Shown here: positions 35,498 through 49,100 of the stretch, piece by piece
How positions within the stretch are numbered: position 1 is the first letter of the stretch
How the letters are laid out: each line of letters opens with the position of its first letter
Assembly: GCA_036785325.1 (NCBI GenBank)
Contig: JAXIVH010000068.1
Coordinates: forward strand, 295,001-359,000
Direction of reading: 5' to 3'
DNA length: 64,000 bases
DNA from: Urophycis tenuis
Lineage: Eukaryota; Chordata; Actinopteri; Gadiformes; Phycidae
Translations under genes and position numbers: made by a program
Notes under the pieces: model-generated
Told to the model about the DNA's origin: nothing
What the model saw: the letters and a program-made list of their open reading frames with translations, nothing else
Database searches by the model: none

Positions 35498-38400
35498 CTG
35501 TAAATCAGTCTGTGTTTGGCATTTCTGATAAGTGGCAGTTAGTGGGGTGTGTTTGTGTGTGTGTAATTGAGATAAGAGCTGGCTGATGTACATTTAAAGA
35601 AAAAACAAACCCTAAAACTACTTAGTAGTGACCTTTATTTGTCATGCCCTAAATCCCAACTTAAATGCACTAAGTTTAAAAGCAGGTTGGATAGGATATA
35701 AAAAAATATGGACTCAAATTGTCCTCTTAAAGTTAAACTGTGTTTAACTTTAAGAGGGCTATACTCTGTTGCATGGGTTAGCTGTTAGTAACATGCATAC
35801 TTACAGTTACAAACAGACATATGAAAGTTATTAAATTACGGAAAGTGAAGTTTTCCCTTCATTACATTTATTTGAACTTCAACAAAGGAATTCAGCGCGT
35901 GGCAAAATGAAGTCAGTGAAGACACATCAGTGTCTTCAAAATTGGACCCCTATCAACATAGTTTACAGTGAGATTACTCTGTAGCTCTATACGTCTGTAG
36001 TTGCTCAAGAGAAGTTTTTCTGACGTTTCAATTTGTGCTTTTGTGTTAATGTAGAAGTCTTGCAGTACCGTCAAAAACAGTTCAGCTCATGTTAAGAGCA
36101 CCAGTCGCATTAACTGAACTAGTCATATAAGGGTCAAATGAGATTTAAAAAAAAAGTACAATGAGATAACACTATGTAAATATGTTAAAATGAGGATTTA
36201 AATTAATGAAGGGAGCAAGGATAGCAGGCCCGATGCAAACACTAGGATCAAGACAACTATAATACCATTATTGACTGTCTATACTTTAAACAAATGTTGT
36301 GATGCTGTCCTGGTACATCCCAGCCCACAAGATGTAGTTTTTCCAACTGCAGCCGACATATTTAATGCCAGCAGATCTGCCCTTTCTGCAGACAATATAG
36401 AAAATACATTTTCAGAAGAAACCTAGAACTAGGTATGTTTATGTCTAAGAAAGAGAGACATGTGCCCTTATGTCCTTTGTGCAGGAAATGATGGCCAATT
36501 TGCCATTGTTTCCAATGTTATAAATTCCTAATACATGAAGAATTTCCACTGTACCAAAACACAGTTCAGTACCGTGACTTCTGCATACCATTACAGCAGT
36601 TAGTAGAAGCAGCAGAAAAGGAGAGCATTGGATAGGAGAGATAAGAGAGAATCAGAGAAGTGGAGGACAAGATAGAGAAAGGAGAGCAGAGGAAAGAGAA
36701 GAAAAGAGGAGGAAAAGCGAACAATAGCGAGGAGGAGTGGAGAGGAGGGAGAAGGGGAAGAGGACATGAGCAGCCTTGAACAGATTTCAACATCCTGTCA
36801 GTGATCTGAAATCTGACTTCCTGTCCAATATCACACTTCCTGTTCAGGGTTGAATGGCTTCCATGTATTTAGCTAAAATGGGTGGTTACCATGGTAACCG
36901 TCGTGGTCTATATCTCCGAGGTCAGCGATGGTCTCTCCAAAACGGGCGGCGTAGGAGTCTCTCCCAACTAGCTGAAAGCTAGCCTCCGGCATGCTAGCCT
37001 GCCACACAGAAACATAGTTAGAGTCGTACTAGAAAAATACAAAGGAAAAGACCTGATTTACATTCTGATATTTCCCCTCGGAGACTGCACTGTGACTCAT
37101 AATGCCACCTTTGTTCTAACAAATATCTTGTCACTTTAAAAAGAAAAAAAAATTATCATCAATCTTGAGTTTTTTATAATAGCTCTGTTAAACTGTTTAA
37201 CAGAGTTAAATAATAACTGTGATGTCATTCCCTTAATTGATTCCCTTAATCCTCCGTTTCTAATTTTTAATTTTTCAATAAAATCAGTAGAGGAATAGCT
37301 GTCTTTTACAAATACAGTTTTAGCTGCTCAGCTATCTCTTTAGGTACTTTTCAACTTTTGAATGTTTGAGCTTATGAATTAAAGGTGCTGTTAAAATACT
37401 ATGTTTTGCTGGGTGTATACCTATTCAAATTGAAGAGTCAAGCAACATAAATCAAGTGGTTAGCCCCTAACCACATGATGCCCCACTGACTGAGTTTCTT
37501 CACTGACTGTTCCATTGCCAAATGGCAGGATTTCCTGTCTTTCTTCAACAATTCACCGACAAGCCGGATAACTCCCCCTACACTCCTGATCTGTTCTGAC
37601 AATAACAAGGACATTCTCCCTCCAGCATAAAGTGCACAGCTGTAAAACAACTACTGAATAAGAAAAATATTTAATCTTCTATTCCAGTTAATTACATACC
37701 TATCTCAAAACTATCTTTACTGTCTAAGGTTGTAAAGAAAATTGTATTTAACCAGCTTATTGTTACGGCTCGCTCCTCTTCACCTTCACATCCACCCCTC
37801 CCCCTTCACTGACTGCTCCATGGCTCAGCTCAGCACACCTGCTCTCCCTCACCAATCTCCGCACCTGTCTGCCATCTACAATCAACTGCTGCCAGTACAA
37901 AAGCCCAGTCTGCACTTCACTCTACGCCAGAGCTTCACCTGTCAACACGTATGTCTCTGGAGATCCAAGTTCAGCTGAGCCAACCTGCGGAGCCACCTAG
38001 ACTCACCTACTCCTATCCCCACACAGACTATCAATAAATACGCCCACGGGCGTTACCTGAACCTACGTCTCCTCATTGCTGTGCACTTGGGTCAAAATCA
38101 CCAGCCGTAACACTTATAGTTCAAAGATTTTTTAAACATCCTAGTCCAGTTTCCACTTCTGGCACACAGTCTAGACAGAAACTGGAAGAATAGCTAAGAA
38201 TAAGGAACAGTAATCATTTTTGAGGAAAAGTACTTCAAGTATTTTTTCTATAAGCTTTTTAGGTGCTGAATCTGCCATATACGAAGCTGTAAAAGTTTTT
38301 GTTTGGCCATAAACAAAAAACAAAATGGCCTCTAAAAAAACGTTTTTAATGCATTTACTGCAGTTTAGACATTGAACATCAAAGTGAAAATATACATTCA

Positions 38401-40237
38401 CAGGTTCTTCAAACATGTAGATCATTAAAGACTATAGCATGACCATGAAATGGGCACGTTTTAATATCTAATTGACAATATGAACACTTAAACATCCCTT
38501 CTGGTAAGAATGAACTCAGCTATAACTAATCTAATGGCTGGTCTTCAACAGAACGTTGGAGTTTCGTGGTAACCCTGGTTCACTGTGAAGAGACCATCCA
38601 TATGTATGGGATATAATCCCCATGTCTGCTAAGGACCGTGGATAGGCTTTAAGATGTCATGGTCTGTGTCTGTGTTGTCTCGTTTTCATTGGTTTGCTCT
38701 GTGTTTCCCCTGTGTCCTGTTTACCTCCTTGGTGATTGCCCCATCATGTTCGCCTGTGTCTTGTTCCCTCACCTGTCTTGGGTTTGTAATTAGTCTGTGT
38801 ATTTAAGTCCTGTCTGCTGTTCAGTCTTTGTCCGAGTCTTGTCGTCGTTTGTCGCAGTTCATGTGAGTTGTCGTCCGTCTGTTCCTGTGCTTAAGTTTAC
38901 AATTAAAATAGTCAAAAGTACTCTCGCCTGCCTCGCCTCTCTGCATTTGGGTCCTACTCCACCGCAACTCGTGACAGAGACTGAACAGCAGACAGGACTT
39001 AAATACACAGACTAATTACAAACCCAAGACAGGTGAGGGAACAAGACACAGGTGAACACGGTGGGGCAATCACCAAGGAGGGAAACAGGACACAGGGGAA
39101 ACACAGAGCAAACCAATGAAAACAAGACAACACAGACACAGACCATGACATAAGACACACCGGCACGCCCAGTGACACCAACAGCCAAACTTATAAAACA
39201 CCGGTGCATCAGTGATGGTTTGATGAAAACTTGTCTCAGAGCGGCCCCTGGATTGGAGAGATGGTCTCTTTACCCACGTAACCTCAACATTCTCTATCGT
39301 CTCCAGACCATCTCTCCACTCGTTACATATTCCATATGTACAGGGTAACTCAAGATACCCTGCAAGGAGACGGTGCCACACACTGAAAACCATGTGACAC
39401 CACTGAACGATTTACAAATCTACACTATTTACATGCCAACTGGGTCGATGTCCCACAAGGCACAAAGGCCAAGCCTGAAAGGCAGAAGGGCTGCTTGGAT
39501 GGGTCCGCAAGATGCAAGACCAAATGCTGAAACACAGGTATGGCCCTGCCAGCCGCAAAGGCCAGCCCTGCAGAGATAAGCAGCCCAGGTCACCCTGCAA
39601 GACATAAGGCAAACCAAGGGAGAGCAGCGCTCAGAGTTATCTGAGTCCAAGCCACACCAAGTACCCGCTCTGTGAAGGTGGGTGTAGCTGCCACATTCAG
39701 GGGGTAAAATCTGGCGAATGTGGAGTCAGAGGACCAAGTGGCTGCTGTGCATATGGCAGCAAGAGAGGCTCCCCGCCATAATGCCCAGGAAGGAGCAACG
39801 CCATGGGTTGACCAGATACAAATGCTTTAACCCACACTTTGGAGCAGGCACAGGAGATAAACTCCTCACAAGGATCTGGAACTGGAGGTAGTGACATTAG
39901 TTGAGGAACAAGTGAATTGTCCTCCATTTCCATCCCATGGTCTCAGGAGGTGGCAGAATTGGCTGCTGCAAGGAGGCCTGTTGCCAGACCCAAGCCTGGA
40001 AGTGTGAACGCTGAATGTGGAACTAGAGAGAATCTTTTGTTGGTGGAAGTCTTTCTATTGTTTCTATTCTATTCTATTCTATTTCTATCAGGCAGCTCAC
40101 TGCATCGGGTTTAAGTGTGTGCTTCACCTCACTGTGTGCTTCACCATCACTGTGTTCTGAGTGTGTCACTAATTCACGATTGGGTTAAATGCAGAAGACC
40201 AAATTTCCCTCACGGGATCAAATCAGTAATTCTTCTT

Positions 40238-40268
<31 letters not shown>

Positions 40269-43200
40269 TTGTCATGCCCTTCACAAACATGCTTGCACGA
40301 ACATCATTGATGTTGTCAACATTCATTGCACCATACAGTTGGCGCAAAAAACTTTCTACATTCTGAATGGTGTGTTCGCTAAGATCAGGACTGTCACACA
40401 GATCTTTCAACAGATGTCCCTTCAACGGATGATGTTTCTGTACAAATACATCCCAAAATTTCTTCTTTGTGTGTCCAGTCAACGCATGAAAACATGGAAG
40501 CAGCTCGAGGACCTGTGGTTCCATCTGCAAATGTTCCACTATGGCATGATCTGGAATGTACTTTCTTTCCTTTGCTGTACCTGCCTTTATCCAGATATTT
40601 TGGCATGACATGGCTTTTCAATGGCTATTACCAGAGCTTGCCCATCAATGATCAGCATTGGTCCATCCTGAAGGTCTCTGTTTTCAAGGTGGTTTGGACA
40701 TGGAATGCCAGCAGTCAAGATCTTAGTAAGTACTGCCTTTGAACCTGAACAAAGCTGTCCATTTACCTCTGCCAAAGACAAGGGCACAATAAATATTTCA
40801 TGCATCATAATGCTGTTGAGGTTGACTGGGCGCCCAGCATCATATGTACCAATGAGGCGCTGCAGAATGTTTCAGTCTGCCTTGACAGATTTTGCCTTCC
40901 CAGTTTTTGGGTCTGACAGCTCAACATCAAACAGAGAAGCAAAAGTCAAATACTTGTTCTTTTTCAGTTTGTCCCTGAACCTGACTCTAGGACATTCCAA
41001 CTATGCCTTCGCCCTTTTTTTCCAATACACCCAAGCCACTGCTGATGCCATTTATGTTACCATTAATAGCTTGATGTAGGCCTATTTCACATTTAGGCTA
41101 CCCATGAATGCTAATGCATATTAGCCCATATTTGAATAGATTAAGCCTAATTTTCATATTTAAACATTACATTTCAGAAAAGTTGTAATACAAAAAATGC
41201 TTTTCTTAATGTCAGTGAAAAACTGGGTGCATTTCTTGTTGATACATAAAAGTTACAATTTTTACCCTATCAACTACAACTCACCTGAGAACAACTCATC
41301 CATTTTTCAATTAAAATCACGAACAACGGGGGGCCTGATTTCAATGTTACATGGTTCATTTGTATTTAGGAGCCTTTGAACTATCAAAAAATGCTGTATA
41401 ACAACTTTTCCTCAAAAATGCTTACAGGGTTCCACAATTCTGAAATCTGGACCAGACTAAAAGCATGGAGCTGTTTCAAAATTCAACCTTTATTTAACCT
41501 CAGAAGCAAGGCTATGCTCCTTTTATTTCTTAATGATCTCAGTGCAGCATTTTATACTGTTGATCATAATATTATTTTCAAATGTTTTAACAGTTAGGTT
41601 GGAATTTCTGGGTCTGCTCTTAAGTGGTTTAGTTCCTGTCTTATAAGGAGAACCCCAGTAGTGCTTGGAAGCTCTACGTTAACGGTCAGCAACCTTTTTT
41701 ATGTCCTGCATCAATGAACGAAAATACATGGTGATCCAATCCAATAATTTTTATATAGTATATATATTTAACATAGTCATAATATGTTGTAAAAAGGATT
41801 TAACTTATTTCAGTGTAGTCACAGTAAACTAGGTACATAGGCCTTATTTTGCATGCTACATATTTGAATAATAATGTCCAGGAGATGTCCATTTTTTCTG
41901 TACAGGGAAAGTTTTTAAAAAATGTTAAGCAAAGTGCTAATGCGCTACACATCGCCTATAAACAGCATTTGCTCTTGATTTACTCAAAATAATTTGGGGG
42001 CTCTATCATGCTATCCTCCCACACAAAATCACACCATTAGCATCATGGTAGCCACCAGCATGCTAGTTTCCGACATAGTGTCAGACACTATACCAGATAG
42101 ACCCTATTTTAACCTGTTTAAGATTGATACCCTATGGAATGCTGATATGTTATTTGTTGTTTGTTAACTGCATGCATGTTACCAAAAAGTTACATCATCT
42201 GTATGTATGTTAGCTGTATCTATGTTATCTGTCCTCCCCTGTGTCTTACCTGTCCCTGGTTGATGTAGACATGGACTCTTCCCTCTTCCCTAGTAACGCC
42301 TGTTGTCATGGGAGCACCAACCAGCAGGTCTGAGAGTCCATCACCATTGAGATCCACAGCACACACACTGGCCCCAAAGTAAGAGCCCAGCTACACACGC
42401 ACACACAAAGAGTAGGCAATGACACCATGACCGACTTTACACCTGGTTTTAACAACATGTTTTGGGCATTCTGATGTGAATTGGATATCGCAAAAACACA
42501 TACGAATCCAGGTGTAAATGTAGCCAAGACAAATTCGTGATCAGATCCTTCGAACCACATTGAAGGTCTGGGTCGCATTCTGACCACATTTAACTATGAC
42601 GTAAATGGATCCAATTCCCCAATAAGCATGGTATTCTATATACACCCGAGGAAGCCTTCCTCAAGTGACTTCTTTGTGATTATCTTTTCCTGGTCAGCAG
42701 TACATTTACCTTTAACCATCGACATCTGTAAAATCAACATAATGACAAATGTGTAACAACTCCTTCAGATCCACCAATTGTCAGAGATGGCTTAGCCAAC
42801 CCTTTAACCAAAAAAAACAGTATGATTTACAATTTTATTTTTGAACCATTTGTGACATTGGAAAGTAGTAAAGACCATATTATTAGGGACCGAGCCTGTG
42901 AAACAGGACAAAGGTCCCTTTATTATTATTATTATTATATCTGGGATGATATTATTATTATATCATCCCAGTGATCAAATATGGCATCAGATTTTGACCC
43001 TGTCACAAAGCGTTATAAATGTAAATAAATGTATGCCTTTCATGGATATCCAATTGATATGGAATTGCCCAAAACGCATGTTACTGCCAGGTGTAAAGGG
43101 GTATCTATGTTCCTATGTTCACTCCATCCATCCATTCATCCACACCTGCTTCACTCCATCCATCCATCTATATCTCTGGTGATTCACACCATCCATCTGC

Positions 43201-44461
43201 CAATGTATCAATTTATCATTCATCCATCCACCCAAAATATACCTTAGATTAACAAATTCTTCCACATTTTCAGTTTGAAGACCAGTTTGATTCAAAATAC
43301 CCACACTTACACACACATCCTTATGTCTTAAAGATGAAAACACAGAGAAGAGTGTTGCCTTAATTATGAAAGATAAAGTGATAAAGTAGTTTCATACCTT
43401 AACTCTAAAAGATAAAGAGATAAAGAAGTTTGATATCTTAACTCTAAAAGTTAAAGAGATAAAGGAGATTGATACCTTAACTCTAAAAGATAGAGATAAA
43501 GGAGATTGATACCTGAACTCTAAAAGATGAAGAAATAAATTAGATTGATACCTTAACTTTAAAGTTAAAGAGATAAAGGAGATTGATACCTTAACTCTTA
43601 AAGATAAAGAGATAAAGAAGTTTGATACCTTAACTCTAAAAGATAAAGAGACAAAGGGGATTGATACCTTATCTCCAGAGAACTCTGCAAGGATCCTCAG
43701 CATGTTGTCATCCACTTTGAAGATGAACACCTGGAAAACAAGTCCAAACGATACATAATACAATAACAGAATACTCCATATAATACCATAATACTACATA
43801 TGATGCCACTTATAATACAGTTGGCATGACTCTGACTCGCCTCACATCAGACTCCAGTCATACGGAGTCAGTCCGATGCACGAGGCAGATATCCTTCTCT
43901 TTCTACAAGTGCAATAACATTTTTGAGCGAGAAATGCTCATGGAACTCACTAGTTTTCATTACAATTATAATAAACTCATCAAATACAATTAATTGAAAT
44001 AGACACCCTCACAGATTCACTTAACATGAATAGCCTGCTTTGGAGGAACTGGAACAATTTAAGAGAAAACATTTGTTTCTAAACTAGCCTTGTGTATAAC
44101 TAAAATAAACAGAGTTAGAAACAGGGAAAGTAGTGGTCTTAGTGTCCAGTTTCTCTGCAATGTCGGACTAGTAACATTTCAGTAAAATGTGGGTCTGCTA
44201 GAACAGCTGACAACTGCAAAACATTTGTACCCCTGTATGTAACACCACAAATATTAGTCCACACAATACCACTTGTAATACAGCATACAAACACGCAGCC
44301 AGACAGACAGGTAGACAGACACCTACTTTTCCAGTCTGGCTGTATTGTGGAGCTCCCCCCACCACTTCTGTGGAGGTAGGATGGAGGAAGTGTCCTATGC
44401 CCACAGAGTAACCTAAGCAACACAAATTACAGCTGAATATATAGTACAAGGCAAGGCAACA

Positions 44462-44545
<84 letters not shown>

Positions 44546-45949
44546 ATGTCTGCAAGTACAACGTAAATCCTGTTCTACCTGCATACAATATTGCCAATAA
44601 ACTTGCATACTACATACAGCTGGAAAGCAATTAGCGGAGTCAAACATAACAATTGGAAAGCTAGGCTCAATGTTATCTCCATGAGTTTTTTGCATTTTTA
44701 TTCGCAAATATCTCAAACAGTATAAAGTTTACAAAAATTAAAAATACATAGCACAGCCATACAGATCTAGATTGTGCATTCCTATGCACCATAACTAGGT
44801 ACTGTGTGAGGGGTAAGCAGGGGTAAACAGCGACACACAAAAATACTAACTACAGCTAAATACACAGGAAAAATGTGTTCACTAGGTGCTTTCTGTTTAG
44901 TTAGTTTAGTGGTTATTTGCTAGTTAGTAGCTAGTTGCATTACCGAGGTAGCTCCCAAACTTGACAGATCCGGAACCGTTGTCCAGGTAAGCAGACATGA
45001 CTGTGCTGGAAGAGTTGTAAACCAGTACCGACCCGGTCCAGTAGGAAGAACCTGGAGCCCCGATCACAATCAGATCCTGGGAGGGAGAGAGGGTTACGGT
45101 TACTGGAAAGAGACAGTTAGGGTTAGTGGAGAGAGAGGGTTAGGGTTAGTGGAAAGAGACAGTTAGGGTTAGTGGAGAGAGAGGGTTAGGGTTAGTGGAG
45201 AGAAAGGGTTAGGGTTAGTGGAGAGAGAGGGTTAGGGTTAGTGGAGAGAGACAGTTAGGGTTAGTGGAGATAGAGGGTTAGGGTTAGTGGAGAGAGAGGG
45301 TTAGGGTTAGTGGAGAGAGACAGTTAGGGTTAGTGGAGATAGAGGGTTAGGGTTAGTGGAGAGAGAGGGTTAGGGTTAGTGGAGAGAGACAGTTAGGGTT
45401 AGTGGAGATAGAGGGTTAGGGTTAGTGGAGAGAGACAGTTTGGGTTAGTGGAGAGAGAGGGTTTGGGTTAGTGGAGAGAGAGGGTTAGGGTTAGTGGAGA
45501 GAGAGGGTCAGGGTTAGTGGAGAGAGAGGGTCAGGGTTAGTGGAGAGAGAGAGTGAGGGTTAGTGGAGAGAGAGAGTGAGGGTAAGTGAAGGGAGAGAGA
45601 GAGTTACGGTTAGTGGAGAGAGATTTAGAATGAGTGTAAAGAGAGTTGGGAGAGAGAGCTTGACAGAGGGAGGGATAGTGAACAGATACAGTCTGGTGCT
45701 GGAGGTACCTCCGTAAGGATGGTGGACATGCCAGCCTGGCAGGCCCCGTAGTCCTCCCCAAACTTCCACTGGTGGTCTGAGACAGAGATACAGTTAACAC
45801 TAACTCTTATACCCTACAGCCTGGCTATAAAGGTACAGACTCATAGCTTGGCTATGACGAGAGGCACAGACTCATAAAGAGAGAGACAGCCAGAGGGAGA
45901 GAGAGACAGATTTATTTTTTTTAGCATTTATTTTCTCTGACATTTCAGC

Positions 45950-45985
<36 letters not shown>

Positions 45986-46119
45986 CTCTATAGCAGGGTA
46001 TGATGGGCTGTGCGTGATTCAGATCGTTGCCATAAAGATAACAGATTCCGTTTGGTAGTTTGTTGTTCTGCTCATCTCTATGAGAATAGAAGACATTCTT
46101 CCATCTGTGACCACAAGCC

Positions 46120-46170
<51 letters not shown>

Positions 46171-49100
46171 CAAGTATATTTACTTGGCCTTGAGAGAGAA
46201 CCCTAATATTCATGCTTGCATTTCACACTCAATATCAGTCTGGTCTTTAGATGTCTCTGCCCAAACCGGAAACAAGATTAAAGCGAGGGTGGACACTGAA
46301 AATATTTTGCATGGGGCCATGGAGAGAGCAGCGACCATCCATGAGTTAAGGGTCAGTGTTAAAGTGTTAAAGCTACAACATTGACGGCCCTGCGCGTTTG
46401 GCTGGGCTGAGTCAAACCATGCCATGCTACTTTGCGTTTCCATTGCCAGTTTCAATGCGCAAGATGGACCATCTCCGAGGTCACCTCAAAGCACAGGCTG
46501 TGCCTGAGATGGACCATCTCCGAGGTCACCTCAAAGCACAGGCTGTGCCTGAGATGGACCATCTCCGAGGTCACCTCAAAGCACAGGCTGTGCCTGAGAT
46601 GGACCATCTCCGAGGTCACCTCAAAGCACAGGCTGTGCCTGAGATGGACCATCTCCGAGGTCACCTCAAAGCACAGGCTGTGCCTGAGATGGACCATCTC
46701 CGAGGTCACCTCAAAGCACAGGCTGTGCCTGAGATGGACCATCTCCGAGGTCACCTCAAAGCACAGGCTGTGCCTGAGATGGACCATCTCCGAGGTCACC
46801 TCAAAGCACAGGCTGTGCCTGAGATGGACCATCTCCGAGGTCACCTCAAAGCACAGGCTGTGCCTGAGATGGACCATCTCCGAGGTCACCTCAAAGTGCG
46901 CCTGATCCGCCTCCAAGTGGGCTGTGCTGAGGTCAGCCTGGTTTGGAGCAGTTGTAGAAGTTGTCTCCAATTGTAGGAATACAGACCTATAAAACACAAT
47001 AGTCTGTGCGTTTATGTGTCTGAGACACATCGCCATGCAGGAAGAGTATGGCTAGAGTTCTTAACAGCTTGATTCTCTCTTATTTGTTCATTCCTATACC
47101 TATATAAGCCTAATTAAATTATTTCAGTTATTTCGGTTTGACGATATTCTGTTGCAAAACAAAATAGCTTGTTGAAAAAGGACAGATTTCTTTCAGACTA
47201 CTCTTAGGACAATTTGACAATATTTCATACTATTAGATTGCTGATATTGAAATTCAACGTGTTTTTTTTCAAAAATCAAGGACATGGTGTGGCACTGGGA
47301 GAAATATGTGTGAAACGTTGTCCAATGAGTAAACAAGATCTACAATAACTAACTATCTACAATACATCGTCTCTCAATTAGCAATTGAGATTAGGAAGCA
47401 AACAAAGGGGGAATATTAAAAGTAAAACTGAATTCATCATCATTATCTACGTTCCAAACAAGACAAATATATTAAATGTCTCTTAATCAAATCAATCACA
47501 TTTTATGGTAGGTTATGATATAAAACTAAATAGGCTACAATAGCGTGTGAGTTGTTGTGTCATCAACTCAAGACAAGCGTGTCATCAGTTAAAGTCACAC
47601 CTCCAAGAGGGTTGCCCCATAGTAGTGGAGACGCTAAGAGGAGTGGGAGTCCTGCAGGGATTTCAGACAACAAAGACACGTTTCACTGTGACGTAATGTA
47701 TGTCACACGTTCCGTCACACTGAAACATGTGACAATGGACACAGGATGATGAACAGGACTATGAACCGGACATCCTTGCAATCCCTCCGTAGCTATAAGG
47801 ATTTGAGATATATTTATATTTGTATTATTATGACATTATTGTCAACGCCAGTAGTGTCAGTATTGTTGCAAGCCATGCCATCCTCATCATTGGATGCTAT
47901 CTCCACTGGTTTGTCTGTAACATCTTTGGCAAGTCCCACTAGCAACAATATGCATGTGTATACAGTATATCTAGCAACACTAGAGACAGTACTACTACAG
48001 GATGATTGGTTGTAGGTCTATCCAATTGCGATAGGCATTTCACCCATTGATAATGCTGCTTGGAAATCAAAAGTTAACTGAGAAGTTCCAGGCTAATACA
48101 CAATTGTGATTTGGTCTGCCATGTTAGGTTACCTAATAAGGTTGTCAAATAAGGAAGAATCTTTTTTTATTTAACAAAATTGCTCTGACTAGAGCGTGCT
48201 ACTACTTGAGCACGCAAAATATCCATATGAATGTATGCATACGAATGTATTATCTATTTTTCATCTGATTAGTGGCTTTGACTTTGCTAAGAAAATAAAG
48301 TATGCATATATCGGAGCCATACATATACACCACCAATACAGATACCACATTTTAGGCCAGTATCGGTCCAACGGGAGCTTTTCAGACAATGAAAGCTCCC
48401 GCCTAATTTCTGACCAATCAGGGCATCTCTTTTCTGATTGGTTTCAGGAATCCATCATGAATGTCAATTATATACAGCTTGGCTCCAAAACAAGTGAATG
48501 CATCACCTCTCAATGGCAGAGAAACTTATTGAAAGAGTGTTTCTTTCAGGGTGTTATTTTCCAAAAATTGCCTCTGCTCTCATTCAACCCTCAATGTTTG
48601 CCTACAGTAGCCTCTATAACCTTTTTGATTTGGTTATTACAATATACCTGATTATAATTTTTTTAAACCCACAATTGTTTGACCATGAGAATTTGAGTCT
48701 ACTAGGAACAATTATTCAACAATAAAAAATTTAGGGTACAGGATTTACATCTACAGAGGGAATGCAAGGTAGAGATGCGTGGATGGGCTATTATTTCATC
48801 CGCAACCGCATCACAAAATGCATCATCCGTCCGCCATCCATCTTAACCAACGTTTTTGGACCAATTTTCAAAACCGCACCCGCAACCCGCCATCCGCCGG
48901 TTGTTTTTAGGTCTGTAGGCGATGCGAGGCGCTGCGGACGCAAGGCTGGAAAGTTGTTGCCTGTTCTTGAAAGGACATAGATAACGATTTTTTGTCACGT
49001 CATCCGCCCGATCCGCAGCTGCAACCGCCAACCGCGCATCTCTGATGCAAGGACATCCTGTTCATATGCAGATGTAACGCTATGTGGTCGCACAATCACA

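Noticed and set aside
46398..47036. ORFs of 192 and 157 codons (+) and 194 codons (-)
   Set aside because: All are readings of the identical 45-bp repeat in several frames and both strands. It lies inside an itga4 intron with no supporting signals.
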